Source: Desulfovibrionaceae bacterium (GTDB lineage: Bacteria; Desulfobacterota; Desulfovibrionia; Desulfovibrionales; Desulfovibrionaceae). Taken from it: a stretch of 61,885 nt of DNA. The stretch is from the NCBI GenBank assembly GCA_015709205.1, contig JACCQO010000007.1:1-61885 (forward strand). The letters are read 5' to 3'. Positions 7,293 to 15,660 of the stretch are shown piece by piece (position 1 is the first letter of the stretch; each line of letters opens with the position of its first letter). The position numbers and the translations under genes were made by a program. Below the pieces are notes generated by a model. That model made no database searches. It saw nothing but the letters and a program-made list of their open reading frames with translations, and was not told the DNA's origin.

Positions 7293-8273
7293 ATGGCCGT
7301 ACTGGCCGTCCTTTTTGCGGGCATCGCCTTCTGCGCGGTGTTCACCAATCTCGTGTACTGGTACGAGGCCCTTTCCGCGCACGAACCCGACGCGTTGCGG
7401 GCCAAGTTCCGGCGCGCCCTGCTGCCGTGGGCCCTGGTGCGCATCGTGCGCACGGGGCTGACGCAGCTCGCCGTGTTCTGCCTCTGGCCCCTGGCCCCGT
7501 TCTTCCACCATCCGCCCTCCCGAGCGCCGTACCGCGTCCGGGGTAACGGGCTTGCCCAAGGTGGAGACGGCCCGGGGCCCGTGCTCCTGGTGCACGGCCT
7601 CTACCACAACCCCAGCGCGTGGTTTTTGACCATCGGCCGCCTGCGCCGGGCCGGATTCGCGGTGCATACCTCCTGGTACTGGTCCTTTGCCACGGATTTC
7701 GAAGCCCTGCGTGACCAGCTCGCGCGGGACGTGGAAACCCTGCACGCGCGCTACGGCCGCCCCGTGGCCCTGGTGGGCCACAGCCTGGGCGGGCTGCTGA
7801 TCCGTTCCTACATGGCCTCGCCCGCGAGCCGTGCGGACGACGGCGTGTGCCGCGTGGCCACGGTGGTGACCCTGGGCGCGCCGCACCAGGGCAGCAAGCT
7901 GGCCGCCCTGGCCGTGGGGCGGCTGGGCCGCTCGCTGATCTGGCGCGGTGCTCTGGTGCGCGCCCTGGAGGCCCGGGACAGGCCGCCCTGCGCCCCGGCC
8001 CTGAGCCTGTATTCGCCCATCGACAACATGGTCTTTCCCCAGGAGGGGCTGCGCATCCGCGCGCCCGGCTGGCAGGAGGCCGAAACCGCGCCCCTGGACC
8101 ACGTGGCCATGCTCTTCCACACCGCCACCCTGCGCCGGGCCACGCGGTTTCTCGCGGAGCACGCGGCCCAGGGCCACGGTGCGACGGCGGATCCGGCCGC
8201 GGCGGACGAGACCGATCACGAGGACGCGCAGGCCGAAACGACCGGCGAGCCCCTGCTGCATTCGCACGACTAG
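7293..8273 (+). CDS. Alpha/beta-hydrolase fold lipase/esterase, membrane-anchored
   Basis: Putative lipase of 326 aa. The N-terminus has hydrophobic stretches (about 1-20 and 50-70) that probably anchor it in the inner membrane. The alpha/beta-hydrolase domain follows, with the oxyanion motif LLVHGLYHN, the nucleophile elbow GHSLGG, a probable acid in SPIDNMV and a His in LDHVAML, i.e. a complete Ser-Asp-His triad. The start ATG is placed at 7293 behind TTGGAGA; the frame is open for 111 codons upstream but those residues are not protein-like. The C-terminal 35 residues are acidic and rich in Ala/Thr. It stands alone, bounded by terminators. The natural lipid substrate is unknown. Confidence 0.82.
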   Translation: MAVLAVLFAGIAFCAVFTNLVYWYEALSAHEPDALRAKFRRALLPWALVRIVRTGLTQLAVFCLWPLAPFFHHPPSRAPYRVRGNGLAQGGDGPGPVLLVHGLYHNPSAWFLTIGRLRRAGFAVHTSWYWSFATDFEALRDQLARDVETLHARYGRPVALVGHSLGGLLIRSYMASPASRADDGVCRVATVVTLGAPHQGSKLAALAVGRLGRSLIWRGALVRALEARDRPPCAPALSLYSPIDNMVFPQEGLRIRAPGWQEAETAPLDHVAMLFHTATLRRATRFLAEHAAQGHGATADPAAADETDHEDAQAETTGEPLLHSHD

Positions 8274-8287
8274 CGGTGCGCCGTGCC

Positions 8288-8341
8288 CGGCGCTGCATGC
8301 GGAGACGGCGCTGCATGCGGAGACGGCGCGGCATGCGGAGA
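8288..8341 (+). repeat. Three tandem 18-bp repeats
   Basis: Three consecutive copies of CGGCGCTGCATGCGGAGA; the third differs at one base (CGG for CTG). They lie between the lipase stop codon and its terminator. The 18-bp period keeps a reading frame, but no gene here is supported. Probably slippage or unequal-crossover expansion. Confidence 0.85.
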
Positions 8342-8351
8342 CGGCGATGGG

Positions 8352-8390
8352 ACGCGGGTGACGGCAAGACCGTCGCCCGCGTTTCCTTTT
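8352..8390 (+). terminator. Intrinsic terminator of lipase gene
   Basis: A 13-bp stem (8352-8364 with 8370-8382, one G-U pair) with a CAAGA loop is followed by TTCCTTTTC. It separates the lipase from the convergent glycosyltransferase genes. Confidence 0.8.
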
Positions 8391-8414
8391 CGAGGGAAAG
8401 GGAAAGAAGGGAGG

Positions 8415-9695
8415 CTATTGCGGATCGAGGCCCAGGGCGCGGCGGTACAGGGGCAGGTAGCCCCGCGCCATGCGCCGGTAGGTGAAGCGCGTCGCGCCCG
8501 TGGCCCGGGCCGTCTCGCCCAGGCGCCGCGCCAGGGCGGGGTCGGCCAGCAGGGTCGCGGCCGCCTCGGCCAGGGCCGCGCGGTCGCCGGGCGCGGCCAG
8601 CAGGCCGGTTTCGCCGTGGCGCACCTGCTCGGGCACGCCGCCCACCGCGCTGGCGGCCACGGGCAGGCCACAGGCCATGGCCTCCAGGATCACCAGCGGG
8701 TGGTTGTCGGCCAGGCTCGGGTACACGAGCACGTCGGCGGCCAGGAAGAGGTCGCGCAGCCGCGCGCCCTTCAGGTACGGCAGCCGCAGCACGCGTCCGT
8801 CGAACTTCACGCGGTCGCCACCCGCGAACACGGCCACGGCCCGGGGCACGCGCGCGGCGATGCGCTCGAAGATGCGCGGCCAGCCCGGCCCGTCCTTGAA
8901 GGCCGCGCGCTCGCCGCCGTGGGCCAGGAACAGGACCGCGCGCGCGGTGGGCGCGATGCCCAGCCCGTGGCGCGCCGCCGTGCGCTGCGCGCTGCGCGCT
9001 GCCGAAGCGGCGGGCGTTGGGTCGCTGGGCGTTGGAGCGGGCTCCGGCGCATCCCACTCCACGCCGTTGGGCACCACGTGGCAGCCCAGGTCCGGGAAGA
9101 CCTGGCGGACCATGCGCGCCAGCCAGCCGGAGGGGGCCGCGAGCACGGGCCGCGTCGCGCGTACGGCCGCGCGCAGTCGCTCTTGCGCGGCCGGGGCGTC
9201 GGGAAAGTTCAGGGGGCACGGGGCGGTGCAGCCGTCCCGCCAGCCGGGGCAGTCCAGGGGGTGGATGCAGCCGCCCGTGAGCAGCCGCGCGTCGTGCAGG
9301 GTGAGCAACGGCCGCGCGGAGGGCGGCAGCGCCGCGCGCGCGGCCGTCAGGCTCGCGGTCCAGTCCGCCGTGGCGTGCAGGTGCAGGACGCCCTGAGGCT
9401 CGGCCCCTGCGTGAGTCTCGGCTTTGGGCGTGCCCAGCGCGTGCCGCGCGGCTTCGGTCACGTTGCACGGCGCACCATACGCAACGCCGGACGCGGCCTC
9501 GGAGCCGTCGGCGCGTTCGAAGGTCCGTTGCGGCACGCACCCCAGCTCGGCCAAGCCGCGCGCCAGCAGGTCGGCCACGCGCGCCGCGCCGCCGCGCCCG
9601 GCCAGCAAGGAATGGAGCACCACGCGCAATCCGGCGGGGATTCCCGGTGCGTTCGCGCTTTCCGGACGTTCCGCGCCGCGCGCCGCATCAGGCAT
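8415..9695 (-). CDS. Glycosyltransferase family 4
   Basis: GT-B-fold glycosyltransferase (GT4 type) of 426 aa, acting at the cytoplasmic face on lipid-linked or surface glycans. The C-terminal nucleotide-sugar domain shows the family signature: an ADVLVYPSLADN segment followed by HPLVILEAMACGLPV (Glu in EAMACG) and GGVPEQV...GETGLL. The N-terminal domain has an HSLLAGRGGAARVA glycine-rich loop, and a Cys-containing GGCIHPLDCPGW segment characteristic of some GT4 enzymes. Its start overlaps the end of the upstream glycosyltransferase gene by 8 bp, so the two are translationally coupled. Sugar donor and acceptor cannot be read from sequence. Confidence 0.88.
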   Translation of the reverse strand: MPDAARGAERPESANAPGIPAGLRVVLHSLLAGRGGAARVADLLARGLAELGCVPQRTFERADGSEAASGVAYGAPCNVTEAARHALGTPKAETHAGAEPQGVLHLHATADWTASLTAARAALPPSARPLLTLHDARLLTGGCIHPLDCPGWRDGCTAPCPLNFPDAPAAQERLRAAVRATRPVLAAPSGWLARMVRQVFPDLGCHVVPNGVEWDAPEPAPTPSDPTPAASAARSAQRTAARHGLGIAPTARAVLFLAHGGERAAFKDGPGWPRIFERIAARVPRAVAVFAGGDRVKFDGRVLRLPYLKGARLRDLFLAADVLVYPSLADNHPLVILEAMACGLPVAASAVGGVPEQVRHGETGLLAAPGDRAALAEAAATLLADPALARRLGETARATGATRFTYRRMARGYLPLYRRALGLDPQ

Positions 9696-11508
9696 CGGAT
9701 TTTCCCGTTCCCGTCTTTTCGCCCGCAGCCTCCCGTGCGTCCCGCGCCTCTCGGCCGCCGGTGGCGTCCTTCCCGCCCTGCCCGGCCAGCTCCAGCAAAT
9801 CGTGCTTCAGGCACCAGAGCACCAGGACCAGGGCCGCGTCCGCGTTCAGGCCGAACTCCTCGTTCTCGGCCAGCCGCGCGGCCAGATCCACCGCGCCCAG
9901 GGGGCGCCGGGCCAGGACCAGGGCCGCGCGCACCGCGCGTTCGTCCACCACCGTGTCGATGCCCGCGTAGATCAGCAGGTGTTCCTGGCCGCGATAGACC
10001 GCGTCGCCCGCGCGGCTGCGCACCACGGGCGGGTTGCGCCGCGCGCCGTCGCCGTCCGCCGTGCTCCGCTCGGCGCGGGAACGCGCGTCGTGTCGTCCGG
10101 AATCCACCGCGCCCTCGCCCACCGGTTGCGAGACGTAGCCGCCGAACACGCGGCCGTAGGGCACGTGCAACGGATGGGCCACGTCGCGCAGCAGCGCGGC
10201 GTCCACGGGCCGTTCCCAGGCCGCCTCCCACTCGCGCTGGCAGGCGCGCACCACGTGCTCCCAGGTGAAGGCGGCCAGCACGCGTTCGCGCGCGGCGCGG
10301 CCCATGGCGCGGCGCTCCTCGGGCGCGGCCAGCAGCCGGGCCAGGGCCGCGGCCATGGACGGCACGTCCACCGCAGTGCGCTGGGCCAGGAGCAGGTGGT
10401 ACTGGTTGTCGAACCAGACGCGCGAAAGCAGGTCCACGTCCGGGGTGCGCGCCGGGGCCAGGGTCGGCAGGAGCAGGCCCGTGACGCCGTGCTCCACCAG
10501 GTCGCGGTACCCGTCGTAGTCCGACGCGATGGTCGGCAGCCCCATGAGTCCGGCTTCCAGCACCGCCAGGCCGAAGGTCTCCTGGACGTTGTCCACGGGC
10601 GAGAGGAACACGTCGGCGCAGGCGAACAGGGCGCGCTTTTCGGCCTCGTCCGGGCTCGGCGTCACGTGGAAGGCCAAGCCCATGTTCCGGGCCAGTTCCT
10701 CCAGGGTGCGGTAGTGCCGTTCGCCCGGGCGCACGTATCCGGCCAGCTCCAGGCGCACGGCCGCGCGGTCGGTCCCGGCGGCGAAGAGCCGCTGCACGGC
10801 GCGCAGCACGGGCAGCACGTCCATCTTGGAAAAATGCGAGATGCGCCCGAACACGAGCACGACCAGGGTTCCCTCGGCCATGTTCCGCTCGCTGCGCAGT
10901 GCGGCGCGTTCCTCCGGAGAGGCCGGGGCCATGCATGCCGGGTCCACGCCCAGGGGCACGCGGGCCACGCGCGGCGGGGCGAAGCGCCGGGCGTCGAGCC
11001 CATACCCCTCGGTCAGCGCGGCGAACCATTCGTGGAGCACGCCCTGGGCCGTGCGCGAGGTGGCCAGGATCACGTCGCGCTCCGTGGACCCGGGCCAGAG
11101 GTGCGCGAGCAGGCTCTCGGCGTAGCGCGCGTAGCTCAGGGAATGCGTGACCGAGGTGATCGGGAAGATTTCCGGGGCCAGGGCGTTGCGCAGCCGGGCC
11201 AGGTGCGGCGGGTGGTTCACGCAGTCCGAGAGGTGGAAGCAGTGGTGGCCGCCCTCGGCCAGCTTGCGGGGCAGCTCCAGCCGCGAAAACGCGCCGATGC
11301 GCGTCGCGTCGAACCCCGGGTGGCGTTGGGCGATGGCCCGGCGCAGGGCCTCGGCCGCGCCCGTGTCGGGCAGGAAGAAATGGTACGCGTCGAACGGATC
11401 GAGCCGCAGCAGCGCGTCCAGAAAGCCCTGGTTGGCCACGCTGCGGCCCATGATCTCGCCGTCCTCGTAGAACGGGTCCAGGGTCGCCCATATCCTGTTG
11501 TTCCGCAT
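9688..11508 (-). CDS. Glycosyltransferase family 4 with C-terminal extension
   Basis: A 606-aa protein whose first two thirds are a GT4-type glycosyltransferase: VFGRISHFSKMD and the donor-site run ADVFLSPVDNVQETFGLAVLEAG, then GLPTIASDYDGYRDLV and GVTGLLLP. Residues from about 450 onward form an extra region of some 150 aa with an Arg/Asp-rich linker and a helical, leucine-rich end, ending in a Gly/Lys/Glu-rich tail; I cannot assign it. It is first in a two-gene minus-strand operon, and its 3' end overlaps the next glycosyltransferase. The pair probably builds one surface or lipopolysaccharide glycan. Its 275-bp upstream region faces the divergent diguanylate cyclase gene. Confidence 0.85.
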   Translation of the reverse strand: MRNNRIWATLDPFYEDGEIMGRSVANQGFLDALLRLDPFDAYHFFLPDTGAAEALRRAIAQRHPGFDATRIGAFSRLELPRKLAEGGHHCFHLSDCVNHPPHLARLRNALAPEIFPITSVTHSLSYARYAESLLAHLWPGSTERDVILATSRTAQGVLHEWFAALTEGYGLDARRFAPPRVARVPLGVDPACMAPASPEERAALRSERNMAEGTLVVLVFGRISHFSKMDVLPVLRAVQRLFAAGTDRAAVRLELAGYVRPGERHYRTLEELARNMGLAFHVTPSPDEAEKRALFACADVFLSPVDNVQETFGLAVLEAGLMGLPTIASDYDGYRDLVEHGVTGLLLPTLAPARTPDVDLLSRVWFDNQYHLLLAQRTAVDVPSMAAALARLLAAPEERRAMGRAARERVLAAFTWEHVVRACQREWEAAWERPVDAALLRDVAHPLHVPYGRVFGGYVSQPVGEGAVDSGRHDARSRAERSTADGDGARRNPPVVRSRAGDAVYRGQEHLLIYAGIDTVVDERAVRAALVLARRPLGAVDLAARLAENEEFGLNADAALVLVLWCLKHDLLELAGQGGKDATGGREARDAREAAGEKTGTGKSDA

Positions 11509-11784
11509 CGTTGCCCATAGGACACCGATTGGCCCCCGGTGTCAATACGCACGCGGCCTGCGCCGGTTCCGCCGCGGGCGGGCAAAAAATTCCGGAACCG
11601 AATTTGCAATATCTGAACCGGACGGCCCGCCGCGGAGCGCGGGGGCGCACGGCCGCAAAGCGCCAAATGGCGTGGATGCGCGGTCCGCGGGCCGTCCGTG
11701 GCGAGGCCCGCCGTGGCCGTGCGGCAAAGCGGGCGCCGGAGCTTTCTTCCGGGCCTGCGTGAAGAAGTGCAAAGGAGCGAAATC

Positions 11785-13299
11785 GTGCGGAAGCAGACCA
11801 CCGATGTGATGATCGGTCTGGGACTGGAGCGGGGGGACCGCGACGTCTTGCAGCAACTCGCAGGGCCGGGGCTGGAACTGCTCCATTGGCCCTTTTCCAA
11901 GATTCCGGCCATCGAAAGCCTGGAGCGCGAGGAGCCGTTTCTGCTCTGGCTGCCCTACTCGGCCTGGGCCCGGCTGGACAAGCGCCGCCGGAGCGAGGTG
12001 GCCGGACTGGCGGGCACGGAGAAGGCGCTGATCCTGGGGCCGGAGCTCGGCAATGCCGAACTGCGGGAAATCCTGGCCCTGGGCTGGCCCACGGTGCAGG
12101 GCTCGCCCCTGGACCGCACCGCCGCGTCCCGCGTGCTCGACCGCGCCTTGGAACAGCGCAACCTTTACGCCGACATCCTGACCATGACCGAGGATATCCT
12201 CCTTGAGCGCGAACTCCTGGAGCGCAAGAACGCGCACCTGGACTTCCTCAACCGCTTCCTGGGGCATGCGGCCCAGAGCCGTTGCCCGGCGGACATCCTG
12301 GACTTGGCGCGCGAGGACCTGGGCATGATTCTGCCCACGACCCTGGTGCACGGCATTTTTTGGCCCGATGCAATGGGCATGGGCGCGCGCGACGCCGGGG
12401 ACGCCGAGCTCTTTCTTTCCCGCGGGCTGGGCCCAGGGGCCCGGGTGCGCTGGACCGAGGCCCTGTTGCGCGCCGCGGGGCGCGTGACCGGCACCGTGGT
12501 GACGCGCCATCGGATCACCCAGTTGCAGGGGCCCGACGAACCCCACGCGGACCTCTCGCCCGAGGACGGCCGCGTGGTCTTCCTGCCCGTGTCCGGCGGC
12601 AGCGAGCCCCTGGGCTGCGTGGCCCTTGTGTCGCGCACGGACTTCTCTTTCGCCCGCGACCGGGTGGACCTGCTCCGCAGCGCCCTGAACCACCTGGGCC
12701 TGGCCCTGCACAACGCCTTTCTCTTCCGCGCCCTGAAGCGTCGCGCGGACACCGACGGGCTTACCGGCCTCTACAACCGCGCGCACTTCGACCAGCGGCT
12801 GTGCGAGGAACTGGATCGGCACCGCCGCCTGACCGGGGATCTGACCATCATGATGATGGATTTGGATCATTTCAAGACGATCAACGACACGCGCGGCCAC
12901 CTGGTCGGCGACCAGGTCCTGCGCGAGGTGGGCCGGGTGATCCTGGACACGGTGCGTTCCACGGACTATGCCGCGCGCTACGGTGGCGAGGAATTCGCCG
13001 TGCTGCTGCCGCACACGGGCAGCCGCCAGGGGCTGACCCTGGCCGAGCGGCTGCGCGAAGCCGTCGCCGACCTGCGCGTGGGCACGGAATTCGGGCCGCA
13101 GTCCGTGACCGCGTCCATCGGCCTGGCCACGTCCACGCCGTCGCTGCCGCTGGAGGCCGCGGCCCTGCTGGACCGCGCGGACCGCGCCCTGTACCGGGCC
13201 AAGGACGCCGGCCGCAACCAGGTGCGGGCCTGCCTGTGGAACGGCGGCGGCGAGCTGCCCGCGCGCGCCTTCGACCAGGGCGACCGGCTGCACGCCTGA
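11785..13299 (+). CDS. GGDEF diguanylate cyclase with GAF-like sensor
   Basis: Cytoplasmic diguanylate cyclase (504 aa) that makes cyclic di-GMP from GTP. Residues 1-125 look like a degenerate receiver-type domain, about 140-320 a GAF-like sensor preceded by a helical linker, and about 330-490 the GGDEF domain. The active-site motif is GGEEF at 400-404, and RSTD at 391-394 is a good inhibitory I-site, so product feedback is expected. The GTG at 11785 is taken as start because AAAGGAG lies 7 nt upstream; the open frame before it is not protein-like. It is divergent from the glycosyltransferases, which could be c-di-GMP-linked surface functions (inference). Confidence 0.9.
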   Translation: MRKQTTDVMIGLGLERGDRDVLQQLAGPGLELLHWPFSKIPAIESLEREEPFLLWLPYSAWARLDKRRRSEVAGLAGTEKALILGPELGNAELREILALGWPTVQGSPLDRTAASRVLDRALEQRNLYADILTMTEDILLERELLERKNAHLDFLNRFLGHAAQSRCPADILDLAREDLGMILPTTLVHGIFWPDAMGMGARDAGDAELFLSRGLGPGARVRWTEALLRAAGRVTGTVVTRHRITQLQGPDEPHADLSPEDGRVVFLPVSGGSEPLGCVALVSRTDFSFARDRVDLLRSALNHLGLALHNAFLFRALKRRADTDGLTGLYNRAHFDQRLCEELDRHRRLTGDLTIMMMDLDHFKTINDTRGHLVGDQVLREVGRVILDTVRSTDYAARYGGEEFAVLLPHTGSRQGLTLAERLREAVADLRVGTEFGPQSVTASIGLATSTPSLPLEAAALLDRADRALYRAKDAGRNQVRACLWNGGGELPARAFDQGDRLHA

Positions 13300-13339
13300 C
13301 CGGCCGCACTTGACCGGCCGCGCGCTTTGCGCCACTATC

Positions 13340-13368
13340 GGCTCCCCGTGCCATCGGGGAGCCTTTTT
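13340..13368 (+). terminator. Intrinsic terminator of diguanylate cyclase gene
   Basis: GGCTCCCC (13340-13347) pairs with GGGGAGCC (13356-13363), followed by TTTTT. Confidence 0.85.
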
Positions 13369-13434
13369 CGGCCGCGCGGCCGGGCTGGCCCCGCGCCGCC
13401 GCCCTCCCCATTTCCCGGCGCAAGGACAAAAACG

Positions 13435-14130
13435 ATGAACGAATCCCTCTGGCTCGCCTTCGCCGCCCTGGATCTGGTGCTGGTGGTGGCAGTCTTCCGC
13501 TTTTTCGGCCGCGTGGGCCTCTACGGCCTGATCGTCTTCAACCTGATCGTCTGCAACATCCAGGTGCTCAAGACCGTGGAGCTCTTCGGCGTGACCACGA
13601 CCCTGGGCAACGTGCTCTACGCCAGCGTCTTCCTTTCCACGGACATCCTCGGCGAGTTCTACGGCAAGGAGGAGGCCCGGCGCGGCGTGCTCCTGGGCTT
13701 CGTCATCCTGGTCATGACCACCGTCTACATGCAGATCGCCCTGCAGTTCGCGCCCGCGGCCGACGACTTCGCCCAGCCGCACCTGATGGCCATCTTCGGG
13801 TTCTTCCCGCGCGTGGCCCTGGCCAGCCTGGCCGCCTACCTGATCTCCCAGTTCCACGACGTGTGGGCCTTCCACGCCCTCAAGGACCGCTTCGGCGGCC
13901 GCCACCTGTGGCTGCGCAACTGCGGCTCCACCCTGGTCAGCCAGACCCTGGACACCCTGGTCTTCTGCACCGTCGCCTTCTGGGGCGTGTTCGAGCCGCC
14001 CCTGTTCCTGGAGATCATGGCAACGACCCTGGGCATGAAGGCCTTCATGGCCCTGCTGGACACGCCGTTCATTTATTGGGCCCGCCGCGTGCACAAGGCC
14101 GCGGCCGCCATCGACGGCAGCCACGCCTAG
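13435..14130 (+). CDS. Queuosine precursor transporter (YhhQ/VUT family)
   Basis: Inner-membrane protein of 231 aa with about six hydrophobic segments, of the YhhQ/QPTR (vitamin uptake, VUT) family that imports queuosine precursors such as preQ0/preQ1 or queuine. Family marks are the FLSTDILGEFYGKEEARR stretch after TM2 and the C-terminal SQTLDTLVFC and LDTPFIYWARR segments. The ATG at 13435 follows CAAGGA. It lies between two terminators, so it is probably monocistronic. I looked for a preQ1-type aptamer in the short leader and saw none. Confidence 0.9.
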   Translation: MNESLWLAFAALDLVLVVAVFRFFGRVGLYGLIVFNLIVCNIQVLKTVELFGVTTTLGNVLYASVFLSTDILGEFYGKEEARRGVLLGFVILVMTTVYMQIALQFAPAADDFAQPHLMAIFGFFPRVALASLAAYLISQFHDVWAFHALKDRFGGRHLWLRNCGSTLVSQTLDTLVFCTVAFWGVFEPPLFLEIMATTLGMKAFMALLDTPFIYWARRVHKAAAAIDGSHA

Positions 14131-14150
14131 CCCCTCCGGTGCAAACGTTC

Positions 14151-14192
14151 CGCGCCCCGTGTCCGGCCGTCGCCGGGCGCGGGGCTTTTTTT
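14151..14192 (+). terminator. Intrinsic terminator
   Basis: A GC-rich stem (GCGCCCCG with CGCGGGGC and an inner TCCGGC/GCCGGG helix) is followed by a seven-T run, just after the queuosine transporter. Confidence 0.8.
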
Positions 14193-14265
14193 CGGCTACC
14201 CGGCCCTGCGCGTCGATGTCCGCCGCCCATTGCCGGGGACGGTCCGTGTCGGCTAGGATTTCCCC

Positions 14266-15012
14266 ATGCGCACCTTCTCTTCCGCCTGGGGCGTTTGCCG
14301 CGCCCTGCGTCGTCGGGCGCGTCGTGTTTCCGCGTTCGTCCCGGCCACCGTCCTGCTCGCCTGCCTGTTGGCGGCCGCGCTGTCCGGCCCGTCCCCAGCC
14401 GCGCGCCGGAACGCGCGCGACGAAGGGATGTTCGCGGCCGCGCCCCAGGCGGACTACGCCGGGTCCGCGGCCTGCCGCGACTGCCACGAACGCGAGTACG
14501 CGCACTGGTCCGGCGGAACCAAGGCCCGGTTCGTGCGTCGCGCCGATGCGCCGCCGCCGCCGGGGGACCCGTCGGGCGACGTTTGGCGGGACATCGACTG
14601 GACGCGCGCGCCTGTGGACCGGGAGCGCGTCCTGCTGGTCGTGGGGCTGCGGCGCAGGCTGGCCTTCGTGGCCCGCGGCTGGACGGTCTTCGGCCAGGAG
14701 TACCGGCTGGACACGCACACCTGGCAGCCGCGCAAGGGCTGGCGCGGCCAGGACTACCGCATGCGCTGCGGCCCGTGCCATCTTACCGGCGTGGACCGCG
14801 ACGGCTTGGCCTTCCGGGAACTCGGCGTGGGTTGCGAAGCCTGCCACGGTCCGGGCGGCCGCCACTGCGCGAGCGCGGCGGCCGCCGACATCGGTGTGCC
14901 GGGCCGCGCCGGGAGCGACCCGGCCCTGGCCACCTGCTGCCGCTGCCACAACGACCGCAATCGGCACGACCGGGCCATTCAGGGCTGGGCCGGGCCCTAT
15001 CATCCGCTCTGA
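14266..15012 (+). CDS. Tetraheme c-type cytochrome, periplasmic
   Basis: Secreted multiheme cytochrome of 248 aa. A long positively charged N-region precedes a hydrophobic core (about 22-46) forming a Sec-type signal. Four CxxCH haem sites follow: Cys70-His74, Cys168-His172, Cys190-His194 and Cys224-His228. The opening YAGSAACRDCH and the GVGCEACHGPG segment are typical of the cytochrome c554-like multiheme group that carries periplasmic electrons or handles nitrogen or sulfur oxyanions. The gap between haems 1 and 2 (about 95 residues) is long for a tetraheme protein. AGGA precedes the ATG. The gene is alone; no partner quinol oxidoreductase is nearby. Confidence 0.85.
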   Translation: MRTFSSAWGVCRALRRRARRVSAFVPATVLLACLLAAALSGPSPAARRNARDEGMFAAAPQADYAGSAACRDCHEREYAHWSGGTKARFVRRADAPPPPGDPSGDVWRDIDWTRAPVDRERVLLVVGLRRRLAFVARGWTVFGQEYRLDTHTWQPRKGWRGQDYRMRCGPCHLTGVDRDGLAFRELGVGCEACHGPGGRHCASAAAADIGVPGRAGSDPALATCCRCHNDRNRHDRAIQGWAGPYHPL

Positions 15013-15060
15013 CTCCGGCCGACGTCGAGTCCGCTTTTTGGCGAAATCGGCCTGAACCGC

Positions 15061-15088
15061 GTGGTCCGGCCCGTTCGGGCCGGACCAC
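15061..15088 (+). terminator. Perfect hairpin after cytochrome gene
   Basis: GTGGTCCGGCCC-GTTC-GGGCCGGACCAC is a 12-bp perfect stem with a 4-nt loop, 48 bp after the cytochrome stop. No T run follows, so it may be a Rho-assisted terminator or an mRNA-stabilising structure. Confidence 0.5.
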
Positions 15089-15214
15089 GGTGCGCGCTGC
15101 CCTGCCTGGCCCTCCATTTCCTGCCTCCGCGTAGCACCACGGCCGCCCGGCATGCGTGGCCGTGCGAACTGTTCTCGCCATTGTGTCCCCGTCGAGGCGC
15201 ACCGGTTCTTTCAT

Positions 15215-15530
15215 CTTGAAATAATCTATTTTAATTTTGATATGTTGCGATGAAATTGTATGGCAATAATATTTTTATATGTCATTTCATGATATTGCCT
15301 GCGATGCTTCGATATATTTATTTGATATATTTGAATTTAACAATGCTGCATATCGTCCTTTTCTCCTGGGCTCAGTGTGAGTTCAGATGCGGGCATTCCA
15401 CTGTTCTGCACGCGGGGCGGCTTTTTTTTTGTTCTTTGATGATCAACTATAATATTTTGATATAAAATAGTAATTGACGAAAAATCCCGGCATTTCGTGC
15501 CACAAAACACCAGACATCTGCTGACTTATG
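15215..15530. other. AT-rich island in a GC-rich genome
   Basis: About 300 bp of conspicuously AT-rich DNA, unlike everything else in the window, in the 648-bp gap before the TRAP operon. It contains interleaved inverted repeats (ATGAAAT 15250-15256 with ATTTCAT 15284-15290; GGCAATA 15262-15268 with TATTGCC 15293-15299), two copies of GATATATTT (15311 and 15324) and a ten-T run near 15421. A 71-codon open frame at 15250-15465 has no ribosome site and is probably accidental. It may be an upstream regulatory region or bent DNA, or a remnant of foreign DNA. Confidence 0.5.
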
Positions 15531-15532
15531 TA

Positions 15533-15562
15533 TTGACGTCGGACTTCTGCCGGAATAACAAT
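15533..15562 (+). promoter_or_regulatory. Candidate sigma70 promoter of TRAP operon
   Basis: TTGACG (15533-15538), an 18-bp spacer and AACAAT (15557-15562), about 100 bp before the dctP ATG. It is moderate in quality; a second TTGACG at 15474 lacks a matching -10. The GntR/FCD regulator at 20960-21682 is the likely controller. Confidence 0.4.
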
Positions 15563-15660
15563 GATGTCACGGATTGCGAACGCCTGGAGGAACATGTTCG
15601 CGCCGTATCGGCAGCACCAGTGTGCGTCCTGGTAACCTTCAGCCTTAAGAGGAGAGCGGA

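Noticed and set aside
8288-8341. CRISPR array
   Set aside because: Units are directly adjacent with no spacers and only three copies; no cas genes are in the window.
13300-13434. preQ1 riboswitch before the queuosine-precursor transporter
   Set aside because: The leader contains only the upstream gene's terminator and about 65 bp without a recognisable aptamer.
11542-15153. Very long minus-strand open frame (1203 codons)
   Set aside because: It lies opposite the diguanylate cyclase, queuosine transporter and cytochrome genes. High third-position GC removes stops on the other strand; the translation is Gly/His/Arg/Gln-rich and meaningless.
15250-15465. 71-codon open frame in the AT-rich island
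   Set aside because: No ribosome site; Ile/Leu/Tyr content simply reflects AT richness; no family resemblance.
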